Positions 9,978 through 19,556 are shown, counted from the first letter of the stretch. The stretch is DNA of 64,000 nt from Mesostigma viride (GCA_009746045.1 RPFO01000667.1:3980273-4044272), one strand, 5' to 3'. Translations and numbers: made by a program. Notes: a model not told the origin generated them from the letters alone.

Positions 9978-12900
9978 TCAAACACTGACTCTGATATCAT
10001 AGGGGTTCATGTTCTGAAAGAGGAGCTGGTACTGTTGGCCAGCAGCATCCCGCAGCTTCGTGAGAGCGTCTGCTGGGTTGTCCTCATCATCCACATGAGT
10101 CCAGCTGGAAAAATAGGTGGCCTCCTGTTTGAGGATCACCCAATCCAAGTCAGTGTGGACAGCAGCAGAGACAGATTTCTTGGTTAGAAAACTGATCACA
10201 GATTGGCTGTCAGTATAGAGATGTGAGATGACATTGCATGTGCTGCCTGCCTGGGTTTGTAGCCAGGTGAGCATGTGCTGCAGGGAACGAGCATGCAATG
10301 CAGCAGACACCACAGCACGACATTCAGCTGAGTTGCTGCTGCCAGGTTTTCTGCGGTGTAGCCTGCTGTACCAGGAAGTGAGGGACATGTAATCTGACCT
10401 GTTGGTGAGAAAAAACAGCCCTGATTCCCGTGCCCCCATCTGATTGATTGTTCTGCTCTCCATGGAGCTGTCCATGACACATTGGATGTGGATGTCTTCC
10501 ATCAGATTCAGGCCATGGAGGATGAGGGGGGGACAGTCATTGACCAACTTCCTGATGTGACTGCATTTGATCTTGACTAGAACATCATGGGTGACCCTGC
10601 TGATGACAGCTAAGGGAGCCCCACAGATGGCTGACCACCACCCCAGTTTGCCCTGAACAGTGGCACACATATGTAAGGGGAGGTAGTTGTCCTGCAGCAG
10701 ATCTAGACAATCTTGGATATATTCTGCAGGAGGGGAGAGAGAGCAGACCCACTGATCTGGCTGCCTATGCAGCTGCAACATGATGCCACAGAACTGGATG
10801 GGGGTTGTGCTCAATTCCACCTGTTTGCCAATCTCATATGATTCCTGGACCTGCTGAATAAAGGTTTCCACCTCAGCTCTAGGCCCACAAATGAGTTGGT
10901 CATCTCCATGCCACACAAAGAACAGCAGTCCAGAGGGGGTGGGTACAACAAAAAAGCATGGGTCCAGGTCATCATACGTGGCCTTGAGCTTTTTGAATAC
11001 TTCCTCTGCTGAGTCTCTGAAAATTTTTGGGGCACTGACAAGCCCTTCCACCCCAATGTTGATGATAAGGTGGGGCTCATCAATATAAGGTTTCCACACA
11101 GCTGGGGTGTCTACCACGTACACCTTCCCTTTCCACACAGATTCAGCCTTTTCTGGGTCCCCCCTGAGGAAGGCCCTTTTAATATCAGTGGCTTTGCAGA
11201 CATAGTCTTGGCCTGCATTGAGGTTGTGGAGGAAGAGGGAGAGCATGATCCTGAGTGAGGTTTGTTGCAGCCCAGGTGTGTATGTTTCCCCTTTTGGCAG
11301 TGTGGAGGTCCCCTTTAATTCTGTGACACATGGTCTGGCATGGAAGATTGGGGAGCCCACTTTTTGTGGTTTTTGTTTGAGAACAAATTTTAATCTGAGC
11401 TTTTTGGCTCCCTCTGGCACGTCCCATGAAGGGGTGACAGGCGGTTTGTATTGAGGGTTTTTGGGGTTGGGCAGGACCCATTCCTGCCTGGCTTGGTGGA
11501 CAATGGCCATCAGCCACTTGGTAAACCCTTTTTGTGTTTTGCATTCTTGTATGACGTGGGAGATTTGGTGGGGTGAGTGCATGGCTATGTCCCACTTACC
11601 CAGCCCAAAGGCTGAGGGATGGAGGAACTGGCTGTGCACTAACTTGTCCAGATCAGGGATCTCCCCTGGTGCATACTGAGTGTTGACTGCCTTGATGACA
11701 GCATCCATACCAGGGACAATACTGGAGAGAGGGATTTTAAAGTGGTCCAGAGGAACTGCACCCACCCCTGTGACACTGAGCTCATTAGCTGAGATAAGCA
11801 CCCCAGGATAGGATACAAAAGGTTCCCCCAACAAGGTGTTACCAGAGTACCCCTCCACCACCTGGAAGGGTGTCTGAATACCAAGTATAGGGAGCATCAC
11901 TTGTCCCACTACATCCAGTGAGCTTTGGCCTGAGAAATCCTGCACCCGTGCCCAAAATGAAGGTGCAATCTCAAGACCAGGGATGGCTTGTGCACTGATC
12001 ACACTGACCTGTGCCTGAGTGTCTATTGCCAGGGTCCAGGGGTCCTGACTAGTGCACACAGCTGAGACTTTTGCCAACCCTGCGGCCACAGCAGCTTGTT
12101 GCTTATGTGACCTGTGTAATGCTTGCAAGGCGACTGCCAATCTTGACCTCAGAGCGGGAGGGTTGGCAGACAATTTGGTGCCTTGGGGCTGAGCTAATGC
12201 TTCCAACCCAGCTACCTCGTGCCTGGTTAAGCAATCCCCAGGTTGTGAAGTGGGCCTGGCTTCACTGAGGGTGGAAGGGTTCACAGAGGGTGCTGTGGTG
12301 CTGTCAACAGCAGTAATTGGTGGCTCAGAGCTACTGCTGGGCATGCTGGAGTTGCCAGATAGAAGTAGTGAGTCCATGCTTAAAGACTCTTCCCCAGGCA
12401 CGTCTGCCATGGGAGAATAATACTTCTTAATTCTATGACAGCTCACCCTGTGACGCTTCCCATTGATATTGTGCTTGACCTCCACGGTCTTGCTGTTTTT
12501 GGTAAATCCACGGATGGTAACTGGACCTAGCCAAGTTCCAACCTTACCAAAGCTGTTTTCCTTGTAATAGAGAACTTGATCACCTTTTTGGAATACTGGC
12601 CTGGAATGGGTTTTATCTTTTTCTGCCAGTTTTGCTGAGGTTTGTGCACGTGCAGTGTTGTACAGTGCTATCACCTCTGGGGGATATACACCTGCCTGCA
12701 GGCCTGCTGGGATTACTTCACCCCACGTGGCATGCAAGACAGGTCTCATGTTTAGGGTTGTGCACATTTCATGACACCAGAGTGCCCTGTCACAATAGAC
12801 CCCTGAAGTAGCATCCTTGGAAGGATTTTTGGCTAGTAGGGTTTTGACAGATCTGATGGTTCTTTCAATGACCCCCTGACCCTCATGATCTTCCAGCCCA

Positions 12901-13592
12901 GCAATCTCTATTGCTTCACACCCTTCCAGGTCAGTCAGACAAGAAAATTGTTGATCAAGCAAAATTCTGTCAACTGGGTAGAATCTGGGTAAAGCAATCA
13001 TGAGTGCAACACGTAGCTGCCCTGCAGACATGCCAGGTAGGGGTTCCATTACTGTGAACCTGGACCATGAGTCTTTTAGGATCAGGTAGGGTTGGACATC
13101 TTTGTTGATGTGCATCACATCCCCCACTATCATGCCCCTATTGGTGGAAGGAGTTGCAGTATGCCATTTTTGAGGTTTGGGGCTATTGAACTGACATTCT
13201 TGACAGTGTTGTCTAGCCAGTTTTACTGCATTCCTGAGTTGTTTTCCCATGCTACTACCCCCCAGCCGTCTGGCCAGTTCCTCAGCCACTGTTTCATGAC
13301 CCATGGCTAGGTGCAGCTGATGAGCAAGCTCCTTGATATCTATGGAGTTGTCAACAGTAGGGGTTAGTGCTTTTATGTAAGGTTCCAGAACAGGGTGTTG
13401 GGAGGACAGTAAGGTTGCTGCCTCAAAATCAATTATGCCCTGGTTGCCATCCCCAATGGTAATGAGATCATCATCCTCAGAGTACATAAGGTGAGTGAAC
13501 TCACATTGATTTGGGTAGCGAGGCCTGTTGCAACGGCTGCCTGGAGGCCCCAGGGGATGACGTGCGTGCCAGCAGCCCGGGCAGAGATCCAC
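9978..13592 (-). CDS. pol: Copia-like pol: integrase, protease-like domain, reverse transcriptase, RNase H
   Basis: The 1204-aa reading shown starts at a GTG, but the frame is open upstream to about 13793 and includes a CX2CX4HX4C knuckle (CLRCFQRGHARHNC) overlapping gag, so it is probably made by frameshift. Rough positions: HHCC (HLAMGH, then HCQEC) at 93-140, integrase core D, D, E (GDVMHI, DRILLDQQ, GVIERT) at 160-260, a protease-like stretch LAIDTQAQVSVIS with a later TLLGEP at about 525-610, RT with ATDIKRAFLRGD and FFVWHGDDQLICG at about 750-900, and copia-type RNase H with DSS, AECRAV and YTDSQSV at 1040-1150. Ty1/copia elements normally have protease before integrase; here it follows. 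The usual DTG is DTQ. Confidence 0.88.
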   Translation of the reverse strand: MDLCPGCWHARHPLGPPGSRCNRPRYPNQCEFTHLMYSEDDDLITIGDGNQGIIDFEAATLLSSQHPVLEPYIKALTPTVDNSIDIKELAHQLHLAMGHETVAEELARRLGGSSMGKQLRNAVKLARQHCQECQFNSPKPQKWHTATPSTNRGMIVGDVMHINKDVQPYLILKDSWSRFTVMEPLPGMSAGQLRVALMIALPRFYPVDRILLDQQFSCLTDLEGCEAIEIAGLEDHEGQGVIERTIRSVKTLLAKNPSKDATSGVYCDRALWCHEMCTTLNMRPVLHATWGEVIPAGLQAGVYPPEVIALYNTARAQTSAKLAEKDKTHSRPVFQKGDQVLYYKENSFGKVGTWLGPVTIRGFTKNSKTVEVKHNINGKRHRVSCHRIKKYYSPMADVPGEESLSMDSLLLSGNSSMPSSSSEPPITAVDSTTAPSVNPSTLSEARPTSQPGDCLTRHEVAGLEALAQPQGTKLSANPPALRSRLAVALQALHRSHKQQAAVAAGLAKVSAVCTSQDPWTLAIDTQAQVSVISAQAIPGLEIAPSFWARVQDFSGQSSLDVVGQVMLPILGIQTPFQVVEGYSGNTLLGEPFVSYPGVLISANELSVTGVGAVPLDHFKIPLSSIVPGMDAVIKAVNTQYAPGEIPDLDKLVHSQFLHPSAFGLGKWDIAMHSPHQISHVIQECKTQKGFTKWLMAIVHQARQEWVLPNPKNPQYKPPVTPSWDVPEGAKKLRLKFVLKQKPQKVGSPIFHARPCVTELKGTSTLPKGETYTPGLQQTSLRIMLSLFLHNLNAGQDYVCKATDIKRAFLRGDPEKAESVWKGKVYVVDTPAVWKPYIDEPHLIINIGVEGLVSAPKIFRDSAEEVFKKLKATYDDLDPCFFVVPTPSGLLFFVWHGDDQLICGPRAEVETFIQQVQESYEIGKQVELSTTPIQFCGIMLQLHRQPDQWVCSLSPPAEYIQDCLDLLQDNYLPLHMCATVQGKLGWWSAICGAPLAVISRVTHDVLVKIKCSHIRKLVNDCPPLILHGLNLMEDIHIQCVMDSSMESRTINQMGARESGLFFLTNRSDYMSLTSWYSRLHRRKPGSSNSAECRAVVSAALHARSLQHMLTWLQTQAGSTCNVISHLYTDSQSVISFLTKKSVSAAVHTDLDWVILKQEATYFSSWTHVDDEDNPADALTKLRDAAGQQYQLLFQNMNPYDIRVSV

Positions 13593-15153
13593 CCCGTTGG
13601 CCAGGGAGTCGTTGTTGGGGCAGTTGTGCCGTGCGTGCCCTCGTTGGAAGCACCTCAGGCACCTTATGGACCCCCCAGGGTTGCCAGGCTGGTTGTTGTT
13701 GTGTTGTTGTTGTTGTTGTTTCCCTGCTGGGACCGGTTCTGGCCCTGCTGGGACCTGTTGTTGTTGTTGTTTTGGCCCTGTTGGGACCTGTTGTTATTGT
13801 TGCCCTGCTGGGACCTGTTGTTGTTGTTGTTGTTGTTGTTGTTGGGGTTGCCATGCAGGGGCACACGGTGCCACGTGTTGCCACGCCCCTGAGAGCCACT
13901 GCCCCCTTGGTGGGAGGACTTGTGGGTCTTGGGTGCCCCCCCTGGCTGGCCTGCCCCTTGCGTTTGTGGCCTTGGACACCCTGGACCTTGGGGTCCTGGG
14001 CCTGGTTGTTGCCAGTACCCAGGGGGTCCACTGCCTCCTCGATATAGAGCATGGCAGCTCTGAAGTTGTCCCAGAGGGACTTGAGGCCTGTAAGCAGGGT
14101 AGCCAGGACAGAAGGTTGCAAATTAGCTTTTGTTAGCCAGGTGTGGATGAGATACCTTGGTTGGAGCTTGAGAAGCTCAAGGTCTTTCTCAATCATTACC
14201 CTGTATGTTTTTGCATCCCCAGAGAGGTTATTCTTGTTCACCTTATATGCAGCAAGCCAGTTGAAACGTTCTACTGCTTCCATGTGGTTATTGGTAAGCA
14301 CTAGCTGTTTCAGATCAGTGATAAAGGTAGGCCACTGTTCAATGGCTGCTTCAGGTGTCAGGGTACGTTCCTGATAGGTTTGAATCAATGCTCTGATTGC
14401 AGGAGATGATTGATGGAATGTGGAGGAGGCCCTGAGAGCCTTAAACTGATGTCTAAGGTTAAGACCTTCCATCCCATACTCCAAAGCAAAAACAAATTGC
14501 TTAGCTTGTTCAACAGTGTGACCCTCAGGCAAGCCAGCAATATTGATTTTGGATTCCTTTTTATGAGGGTTAAACACACCTGTGAGAGGGGGGTTGGCCC
14601 TCAAGAAGCTGTCGGTTGCTTGTTGCAGGCGGGTGGGGTCCAGGTTGATGGTCCCCCGCTCATACCGCGACATCAGGGCGCGCAGGCCCTCGACAGTTTG
14701 CAGCTGGTTAGCTGTTAACTGCTGATCTTGCAACGAGGCCAGCTGGGCCTGGAGAATGGCGAGCTGTTCCAGGACATCCCCGCTCCTTGGGGGGGCCTCA
14801 GCAGGCCTGTTGGGTGCCTGTGGCACCTCTGCACCTCCCCCCAGGGCCTCCTGGGGTCCTGGCCACCCCCCCTGGTTTGGGAGGGGGCCCCAACCCACAG
14901 GGCGAACCTGGGGTGGTGGGGGAGGGGGAGGGGGGGTCATGGTGGCCCTGGGGGAGCCCGGGGGTGTCCGGGTAACCCCACTGGGTCCAGCCCCATCGGT
15001 GGAGGGGCGGGCAGGGGTGTCTGCCTCTGCTCTCCTCCTGGCCTCCTCCCGCATGAGACGCTTCATCTCCTTGCGTACCTCATGCTCCCGGAGGGCTGCC
15101 TGAAAAGCAGCCTCATCCTCGGGTATGTCAGGGAGTGGTTCTCCCATGATCAT
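13501..15153 (-). CDS. gag: Copia-like gag-type ORF, 550 aa
   Basis: The N-terminus is charged and Pro-rich. A helical central part (about 190-400) has runs such as EQAKQFVFALEYGMEG and EAAIEQWPTFITDLKQLV, in keeping with a capsid domain. The C-terminus is low-complexity Thr/Gly/Pro from an (AAC)n-type repeat (13680-13850). The last 290 nt overlap the pol frame that carries the zinc knuckle. The start ATG (15153) overlaps the stop of the upstream ORF as ATGA, which suggests termination-reinitiation. Assignment to gag rests on position and composition. Confidence 0.7.
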   Translation of the reverse strand: MIMGEPLPDIPEDEAAFQAALREHEVRKEMKRLMREEARRRAEADTPARPSTDGAGPSGVTRTPPGSPRATMTPPPPPPPPQVRPVGWGPLPNQGGWPGPQEALGGGAEVPQAPNRPAEAPPRSGDVLEQLAILQAQLASLQDQQLTANQLQTVEGLRALMSRYERGTINLDPTRLQQATDSFLRANPPLTGVFNPHKKESKINIAGLPEGHTVEQAKQFVFALEYGMEGLNLRHQFKALRASSTFHQSSPAIRALIQTYQERTLTPEAAIEQWPTFITDLKQLVLTNNHMEAVERFNWLAAYKVNKNNLSGDAKTYRVMIEKDLELLKLQPRYLIHTWLTKANLQPSVLATLLTGLKSLWDNFRAAMLYIEEAVDPLGTGNNQAQDPKVQGVQGHKRKGQASQGGHPRPTSPPTKGAVALRGVATRGTVCPCMATPTTTTTTTTTGPSRATITTGPNRAKTTTTTGPSRARTGPSRETTTTTTQQQPAWQPWGVHKVPEVLPTRARTAQLPQQRLPGQRGGSLPGLLARTSSPGASRQPLQQASLPKSM

Positions 15154-16295
15154 AGCAGGCCGGACTGGACAGTCCGCCTCTTTGCCCTTCCTCGCGCCCA
15201 GGGCCAGCAGTCCCTCCTTGTACTGCAGGGGTTGGGGGGAGAGGGTTTCTTGCTGGTGGTTTCCAGCGGGGGGGCTTCTTCAGCTACCACCCCATGTTTG
15301 GCCAAGATGGCCTCCGTGACCCTGGCTTGGGTGATGGAGGACATGGTTTTAAAGTGTGCTGACCGAGCAAGCTCGGCCAGGTCTTGACTGTCCGCATAGT
15401 GCATGGGATAGTCAGCATTTTTTAAGAGGTCACGTAACCGCTGGGTGGCCTCGCGGTACGCGTCCGCCATCGCCTGGTGGGTAGCCAGGCGACGGGCGGC
15501 TTCCTCTTCATATTCTTGCCGCTTAGCGGCGAGCCGAAAAGCCGCCTCTCGGCGGACCTCTCGGTCCCGCTGCCGCTCTCGGCGTTCTTCATTTGCCACC
15601 AGCGCGGCCTGCTCGACCGCCAGGAGCGCTGGGGTAAGATTGATCTCAGTCTCCCCATCGGGGAGACTGGCAGTGTCGGATACCTCATCGTCGGACATTG
15701 GTTGTCCGGCGATGGGTTCCACAGGTTTTCGCACCACCCGTGCGAGTTTAATACTCTCCATGTCCTTCTTCTTGCGAAGAAGGGACGCAGAGGGTCGCCC
15801 AAACGTTAGCTCAATGTGGTTATGTCCCTGGGCGAAAGGGACATTAAGGTTTGATGTGGCGGGACGAAAGGTAATCGTCCCGTCCGGTGCCACCGAGGCC
15901 GTCTGACGGGGCATACGCTCCCGAAGAGATGGCAACGTGGGGCCGGACTGTGGAGCCTCAGTGGGGTTTACCACCGAGGTCTCCGCAGCCATGGCCGCGC
16001 CAGCCGTGGTTGCGGCTGGGGCGGCCGCCGGAGTCGAGGGTAAGCCGGTCTCCCCGGGGGGAGCCGTCTCGGCCTCCGGCCTCGCAGGGGAGGGGGGTAG
16101 GTCGGTCGGCTTTGCAGCCGCCGTCCCCTCGTCCTGGCAACCATTGTGAGTCTTTTTGTTCTTTTTCTTTTTCTTGGAAATGGCCGCATCGCCAGCCGGC
16201 TTCTTGTTGTTGTCTCTGGGCATCCGCCGATCCTGCCCATCATCATCCTCGTTGTAGGAAAGCTTCTTAGCGACATTCTTGTTCGTGATAGCCAT
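15150..16295 (-). CDS. Copia-like first ORF, 381 aa, unknown function
   Basis: The N-terminus is Lys-rich (SKKKKKNKK, a likely nuclear-localisation type cluster), followed by an Ala/Pro-rich linker and a long Arg/Glu/Ala helix (about 225-290, ERRERQRDREVRREAAFRL) that looks like a coiled coil. I recognise no enzyme motif. The start lies only 18 nt inside the 5' LTR end, so there is almost no leader. The stop overlaps the gag ATG by ATGA. It could be a separate structural or RNA-binding protein; copia elements usually have a single gag-pol ORF. Confidence 0.65.
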   Translation of the reverse strand: MAITNKNVAKKLSYNEDDDGQDRRMPRDNNKKPAGDAAISKKKKKNKKTHNGCQDEGTAAAKPTDLPPSPARPEAETAPPGETGLPSTPAAAPAATTAGAAMAAETSVVNPTEAPQSGPTLPSLRERMPRQTASVAPDGTITFRPATSNLNVPFAQGHNHIELTFGRPSASLLRKKKDMESIKLARVVRKPVEPIAGQPMSDDEVSDTASLPDGETEINLTPALLAVEQAALVANEERRERQRDREVRREAAFRLAAKRQEYEEEAARRLATHQAMADAYREATQRLRDLLKNADYPMHYADSQDLAELARSAHFKTMSSITQARVTEAILAKHGVVAEEAPPLETTSKKPSPPNPCSTRRDCWPWARGRAKRRTVQSGLL

Positions 16296-16313
16296 GGTAG
16301 CAAATAAAATTCA

Positions 16314-16788
16314 AGTTAGAATGCGGTGGGATATATTGCTTGAGAACACTGAAGGCTTGGAGCAATGAATTGCTTGGTTCATTAGAAAATAGGTTTACCC
16401 TTTATCAACGTTCCTCTCACCGGCTGCGCCGCCAGTGACCGTTGGGTGCAGACCGTTGGCCCGAGGCCGCACGATGACAGGTAGCTGCCTAGTCACTGCA
16501 TCGTGCGATCACAAATCAATGCACGCTGCAGTATACGGTCCCTATCTAGGATACTCTAGTACCGTCCAATGACAGGACACTACGTATACTGGGTACTGAC
16601 ATCTGTCACGTACCTCAGTACCCAAAGTACCTATCTAGGGAAACGTATGCGACTCGACTAGCATCCCTATCTGCATAGCCCACGTGGTATTTATATTCAC
16701 ATACCAACGTGGGTTTACAAGGCTTATTCATACGTTGTATTCACAATGCCTTTGAGACTTAGTCTACAGCAAAGCATGGAGACTAACT
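16314..16788 (-). repeat. 5' LTR of the copia-like element
   Basis: 475 bp, nearly identical to 9131-9603. On the minus strand it starts AGTTAGTCTCC and ends ATTCTAACT. The primer site should begin at 16313 downwards (TGAATTTTATTTGC) but shows no familiar tRNA 3' complement. Confidence 0.92.
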
Positions 16789-16977
16789 TTTACTCATCAT
16801 CTTTAAGATTCGCTCAGTTTCTCTGCATTCCGCAAGCTATCTTTTTCTACTCTGCCTGAAAGCACGTCGCCATGGCCAGCTCCGGTAGGGGTGCGCGCCC
16901 CGTGCACCACTTTTTCACGGTACGGACGGGTACCGCGAATTTTTCGGCGCCAAAATATTCGCGCCGGGACCGTCCCC

Positions 16978-17261
16978 TTAAACGTGAGTGCCCCAAGTTC
17001 CTTTCGGGTGCTCCCCCTCATCCCGACGCTCGCCCTCCTCGTACCCCTCAGCGTGCTCCCATTCGTCCCACTCCAGGACGCATTCCCTCAGCTACCCCTA
17101 GTAGGCTGAATGCTGTGCAGACAGGACCCCCAGGGTTCCCCTATGATAATCAGGCTCCCGCACCCTCTTCGCTCCCTCGTGACCCTCCAGCAGTGGCTTT
17201 TTCGCCAGGGTCTTCTTCGGGGTTAGTTCCTATGGATTTGGGGGGGGAGGGGGAACAGTAG
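16978..17261 (+). pseudogene. Gypsy gag C-terminus
   Basis: It continues the knuckle (REC, then PKFLSGAPP) after the TTAA transposon, followed by a Pro/Arg-rich tail ending MDLGGEGEQ and a TAG. The reading frame matches gag of copy 2 (stop at 59809). Confidence 0.85.
17240..17246 (+). promoter_or_regulatory. Candidate -1 frameshift heptamer G-GGG-GGG at the gag-pol junction
   Basis: In gag frame the codons are TTG GGG GGG GAG GGG GAA CAG TAG. The heptamer fits X-XXY-YYZ, lies 12 nt before the stop, and the -1 frame is open into the protease. It is conserved in copy 2 (59824-59830). Confidence 0.55.
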
Positions 17262-17818
17262 GCCTGTCAGCCGGGGGTAACCTGGACAGGTCCTTAGATA
17301 GTACCCCAGATAATAATTTTTGCCTGCCTGTTTTTATAACTTCTTTAGGAGCTGAATCATCCCTACCACTACGTGTCCGTCCTCTTATGTTTTTGAATGG
17401 TGGCTTAACCGTTCCCCATACTGTTGTAGACCCCTTTTTGCATGCTGATGAACTTTTGAATGTCTCTGTGTTGGTAGATAGCGGTGCGGCTAGCTCCCTT
17501 GTGAGCGAGGCCCTAGTTAGGCGTTTAGGACTAGTCCCTATCCCTCACACCAAACCTGTCACTGTTCATTATTATGCTGACGGTCGCACCAGTCATTCCC
17601 CGGGTACGGTGTCCCTTCCCCTGGTCATACAAGGACGTACTATCAACCTGACGGCCACTATAGGCCCTATCACTACCGCTGATGTATTACTAGGATTAGA
17701 TTGGCGCCAGGATAATAAGATTACTATTAAGGGGACCCCCCTTAATTATGATACCATGGTCATTTGGTTTCCAGATAGCTCTTACTGGGTACCGGAACGT
17801 CATTATAGATTATAGAAA
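17262..17818 (+). pseudogene. pol: Gypsy aspartic protease region of pol
   Basis: A retropepsin with VLVDSGAASSLVSEALV (catalytic DSG), a flap region, and DVLLGLDW. The frame is open back through the gag stop, consistent with -1 frameshifting. It ends in a stop at 17813-17815, where an indel breaks the frame relative to copy 2. An in-frame 15-bp TTAA footprint adds KGTPL after ITI. Confidence 0.85.
17731..17741. mobile_element. 11-bp TTAA transposon footprint
   Basis: TTAA-GGGGACCCCCC-TTAA (17727-17745), where copy 2 has a single TTAA. The 11 bp match the termini of the TTAA transposon at 7419 (GGGGA...TCCCC), so this looks like a residue of near-complete excision or an internally deleted copy. 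Confidence 0.7.
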
Positions 17819-17906
17819 ATTTATCCTTGGTAGATATTACTCCTCCTACACCTGTGGATCCTCCTGTAAGACCTATACCTGAAGTATTAATGTCCAATGA
17901 TGTTCA

Positions 17907-18554
17907 TTGATAGAGCCTAGTAACTCCCCCTACTCAGCTGGTGTCCTGTTAGTTCCTAAGCCAAATGGCAAGTTTCGCCTAGTTACTGATTATAGGAAGT
18001 TGAATGATATTACTGTGAAGTCTAAATACCCTCTACCTCGTATTGATGATATATTTAATAAGGTCAAAGGTTCCACTTGTTTCACAGTACTGGATTGTGC
18101 GGATGGTTTTTGGCAACTGCGTATAGCTCCTGAGGATTGCCATAAAACCGCCTTTGCTACCCCTTTTGGTCATTACCAGTTTAGAGTAGCGGCTATGGGA
18201 CTCTGTAACTCGCCTGCCTCTTTTCAAATGTTAATGAACGAAGTGCTTAAACCTGTTATGGGGAATTCTCACCTTCCTCAAGTGTCATCTGATTTAAAGG
18301 ATCCTTCCTTCTCCTCTGTTTCTTTAGCTGAGCATGACCGTTCTTGTGCTCAAGCTTACTTAGATGATATCCTTATTTACTCTCCTGATTTTGAAACGCA
18401 CCTACGTGACTTAAAGAAAGTATTAGAGATAATGGCTGAAAATTCCTTGTGGGCTCGCCGTGCTAAAGTTTGTTCTGGCAGGAGTGCACCTTTTTTAGGA
18501 CACGTTTTGTCAGACGCCGGGGTCGCTACCGACCCGGATAAAACATCATGCTAA
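17907..18554 (+). pseudogene. pol: Gypsy reverse transcriptase fragment
   Basis: Ty3/gypsy RT with VLLVPKPNGKFRLVTDYRKLN, FTVLDCADGFWQL, FGHYQFRVAAMGLCNSP and the catalytic AYLDDILIYS. The N-terminal part, about 110 residues present in copy 2, is deleted at about 17900. The frame ends at a stop created by a 7-bp insertion containing CATG (18545). Confidence 0.9.
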
Positions 18555-19554
18555 GTCAATTCAGGAATGGCCTACCCCTACCGACGTCAAAGGTGTACGT
18601 AGTTTTCTAGGGATTGCCTCGTACTATAGACGTTTTATCCCGCGCTTCGCAACTATAGCAGCCCCTATTAATCATTTATTAAAGAAGGATATCCCCTTTG
18701 TCTGGAGTAGTGAATGGGCAGTCGGCCTTTTCAGTGTTTAAAATCCCTACTCCTCTCCCCTCCCGTACTCATCCTACCGCGGATACTACCAAACCCTTTG
18801 TGGTAGCTACAGACTAGAGTAAGGTAGCTATAGGGGGCGTCCTTCTCCAGGATCAGGGTCAGGGCTTACAGCCAATTGAGTACATCTCTAGGACAATGCT
18901 CCCTGCGGAGCGTAACTATCCCGTACACCAGCAGGAACTCTTAGCGGTGGTGTATCGTTGCCATGCGTGGCAGCACTTTCTTAAAGGTGCTCAATTTGAT
19001 GTCTGCCTGAATGAACCCTGTGAAATAGATCCTTATTATAGATTAGTTATCCAATCGGATCACCGTCCCCTTACTCATCTTCTCTCCCAACCCAACCTTA
19101 CCCCTCGTCAAGCGCGCTGGATGGAGTTTTTAGCACAGTTTTCCCCTTTTAAACTTCAGTATGTTAAGGGTGTAGATAATATAGTACCAGATGCACTCTC
19201 CTGTCGCGCAGATTACTCCTTTTTCGAGGACCTGGATGTTCTCAATACTACTCTAGTTCCTACTACTATGGGTGTAACCCCTTATGGCGAACTACCTGAT
19301 GATGAATCTATCTCTTTCATACCGCTGTTCGCATGCCTGATCTCCTTTCTCACGTAGGACTCTCTCTCCCGTGTGAGGCCCTTCCTGTGGTCTCGGTGGG
19401 GGGGGAGGGGAAAAATGAAATTTCTATACCGCTTAGCCATATAGCGACTAGGTCAGGAAAGTCTTATGATAACATAGTTCCTCTAGGACCTCCCCTTCTC
19501 TTTGGCAAGGCGGTAGGAGACCTCTTTAAACCTGTTCTGGATACCTCTGTATAG
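18555..19554 (+). pseudogene. pol: Gypsy RT thumb, RNase H and linker (broken frames)
   Basis: It holds FLGIASYYRRFIP-type residues at 18600, then RNase H with PAERNYPVHQQELLAVVY, QSDHRPLTHLLSQ and the terminal DALS. Several indels and stops occur relative to copy 2; for example the catalytic ATDAS is scrambled near 18813. Confidence 0.82.
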
Positions 19555-19556
19555 CG

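Larger units (their letters stand above)
9131..16788 (-). mobile_element. Copia-like LTR retrotransposon with non-canonical ends, apparently intact
   Basis: Two LTRs (9131-9603 and 16314-16788) are flanked by TSD TTTAC (9126-9130 and 16789-16793). Three long ORFs fill the 6.7-kb interior on the minus strand: a 381-aa ORF, a 550-aa gag-like ORF, and a pol ORF of at least 1204 aa with integrase, a protease-like domain, RT and RNase H in that order. The LTRs differ mainly by a 2-bp indel (near 16533), so insertion is recent. The ends are AGTTAG...CTAACT, not TG...CA. Confidence 0.92.
7419..16977. mobile_element. TTAA-target DNA transposon (piggyBac-type target), non-autonomous, carrying a copia-like element
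   Basis: It is inserted in the gypsy gag zinc knuckle with TTAA on both sides (7415-7418 and 16978-16981). Copy 2 shows the uninterrupted site. Short inverted termini are GGGGAGGGTCCC on the left and GGGACCGTCCCC on the right. Without the copia-like insertion the element is about 1.9 kb (7419-9130 plus 16794-16977). A TTAA target is typical of the piggyBac superfamily. No transposase is recognisable, so it is non-autonomous. The short ORFs at 7442-8800 look incidental. Confidence 0.8.
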
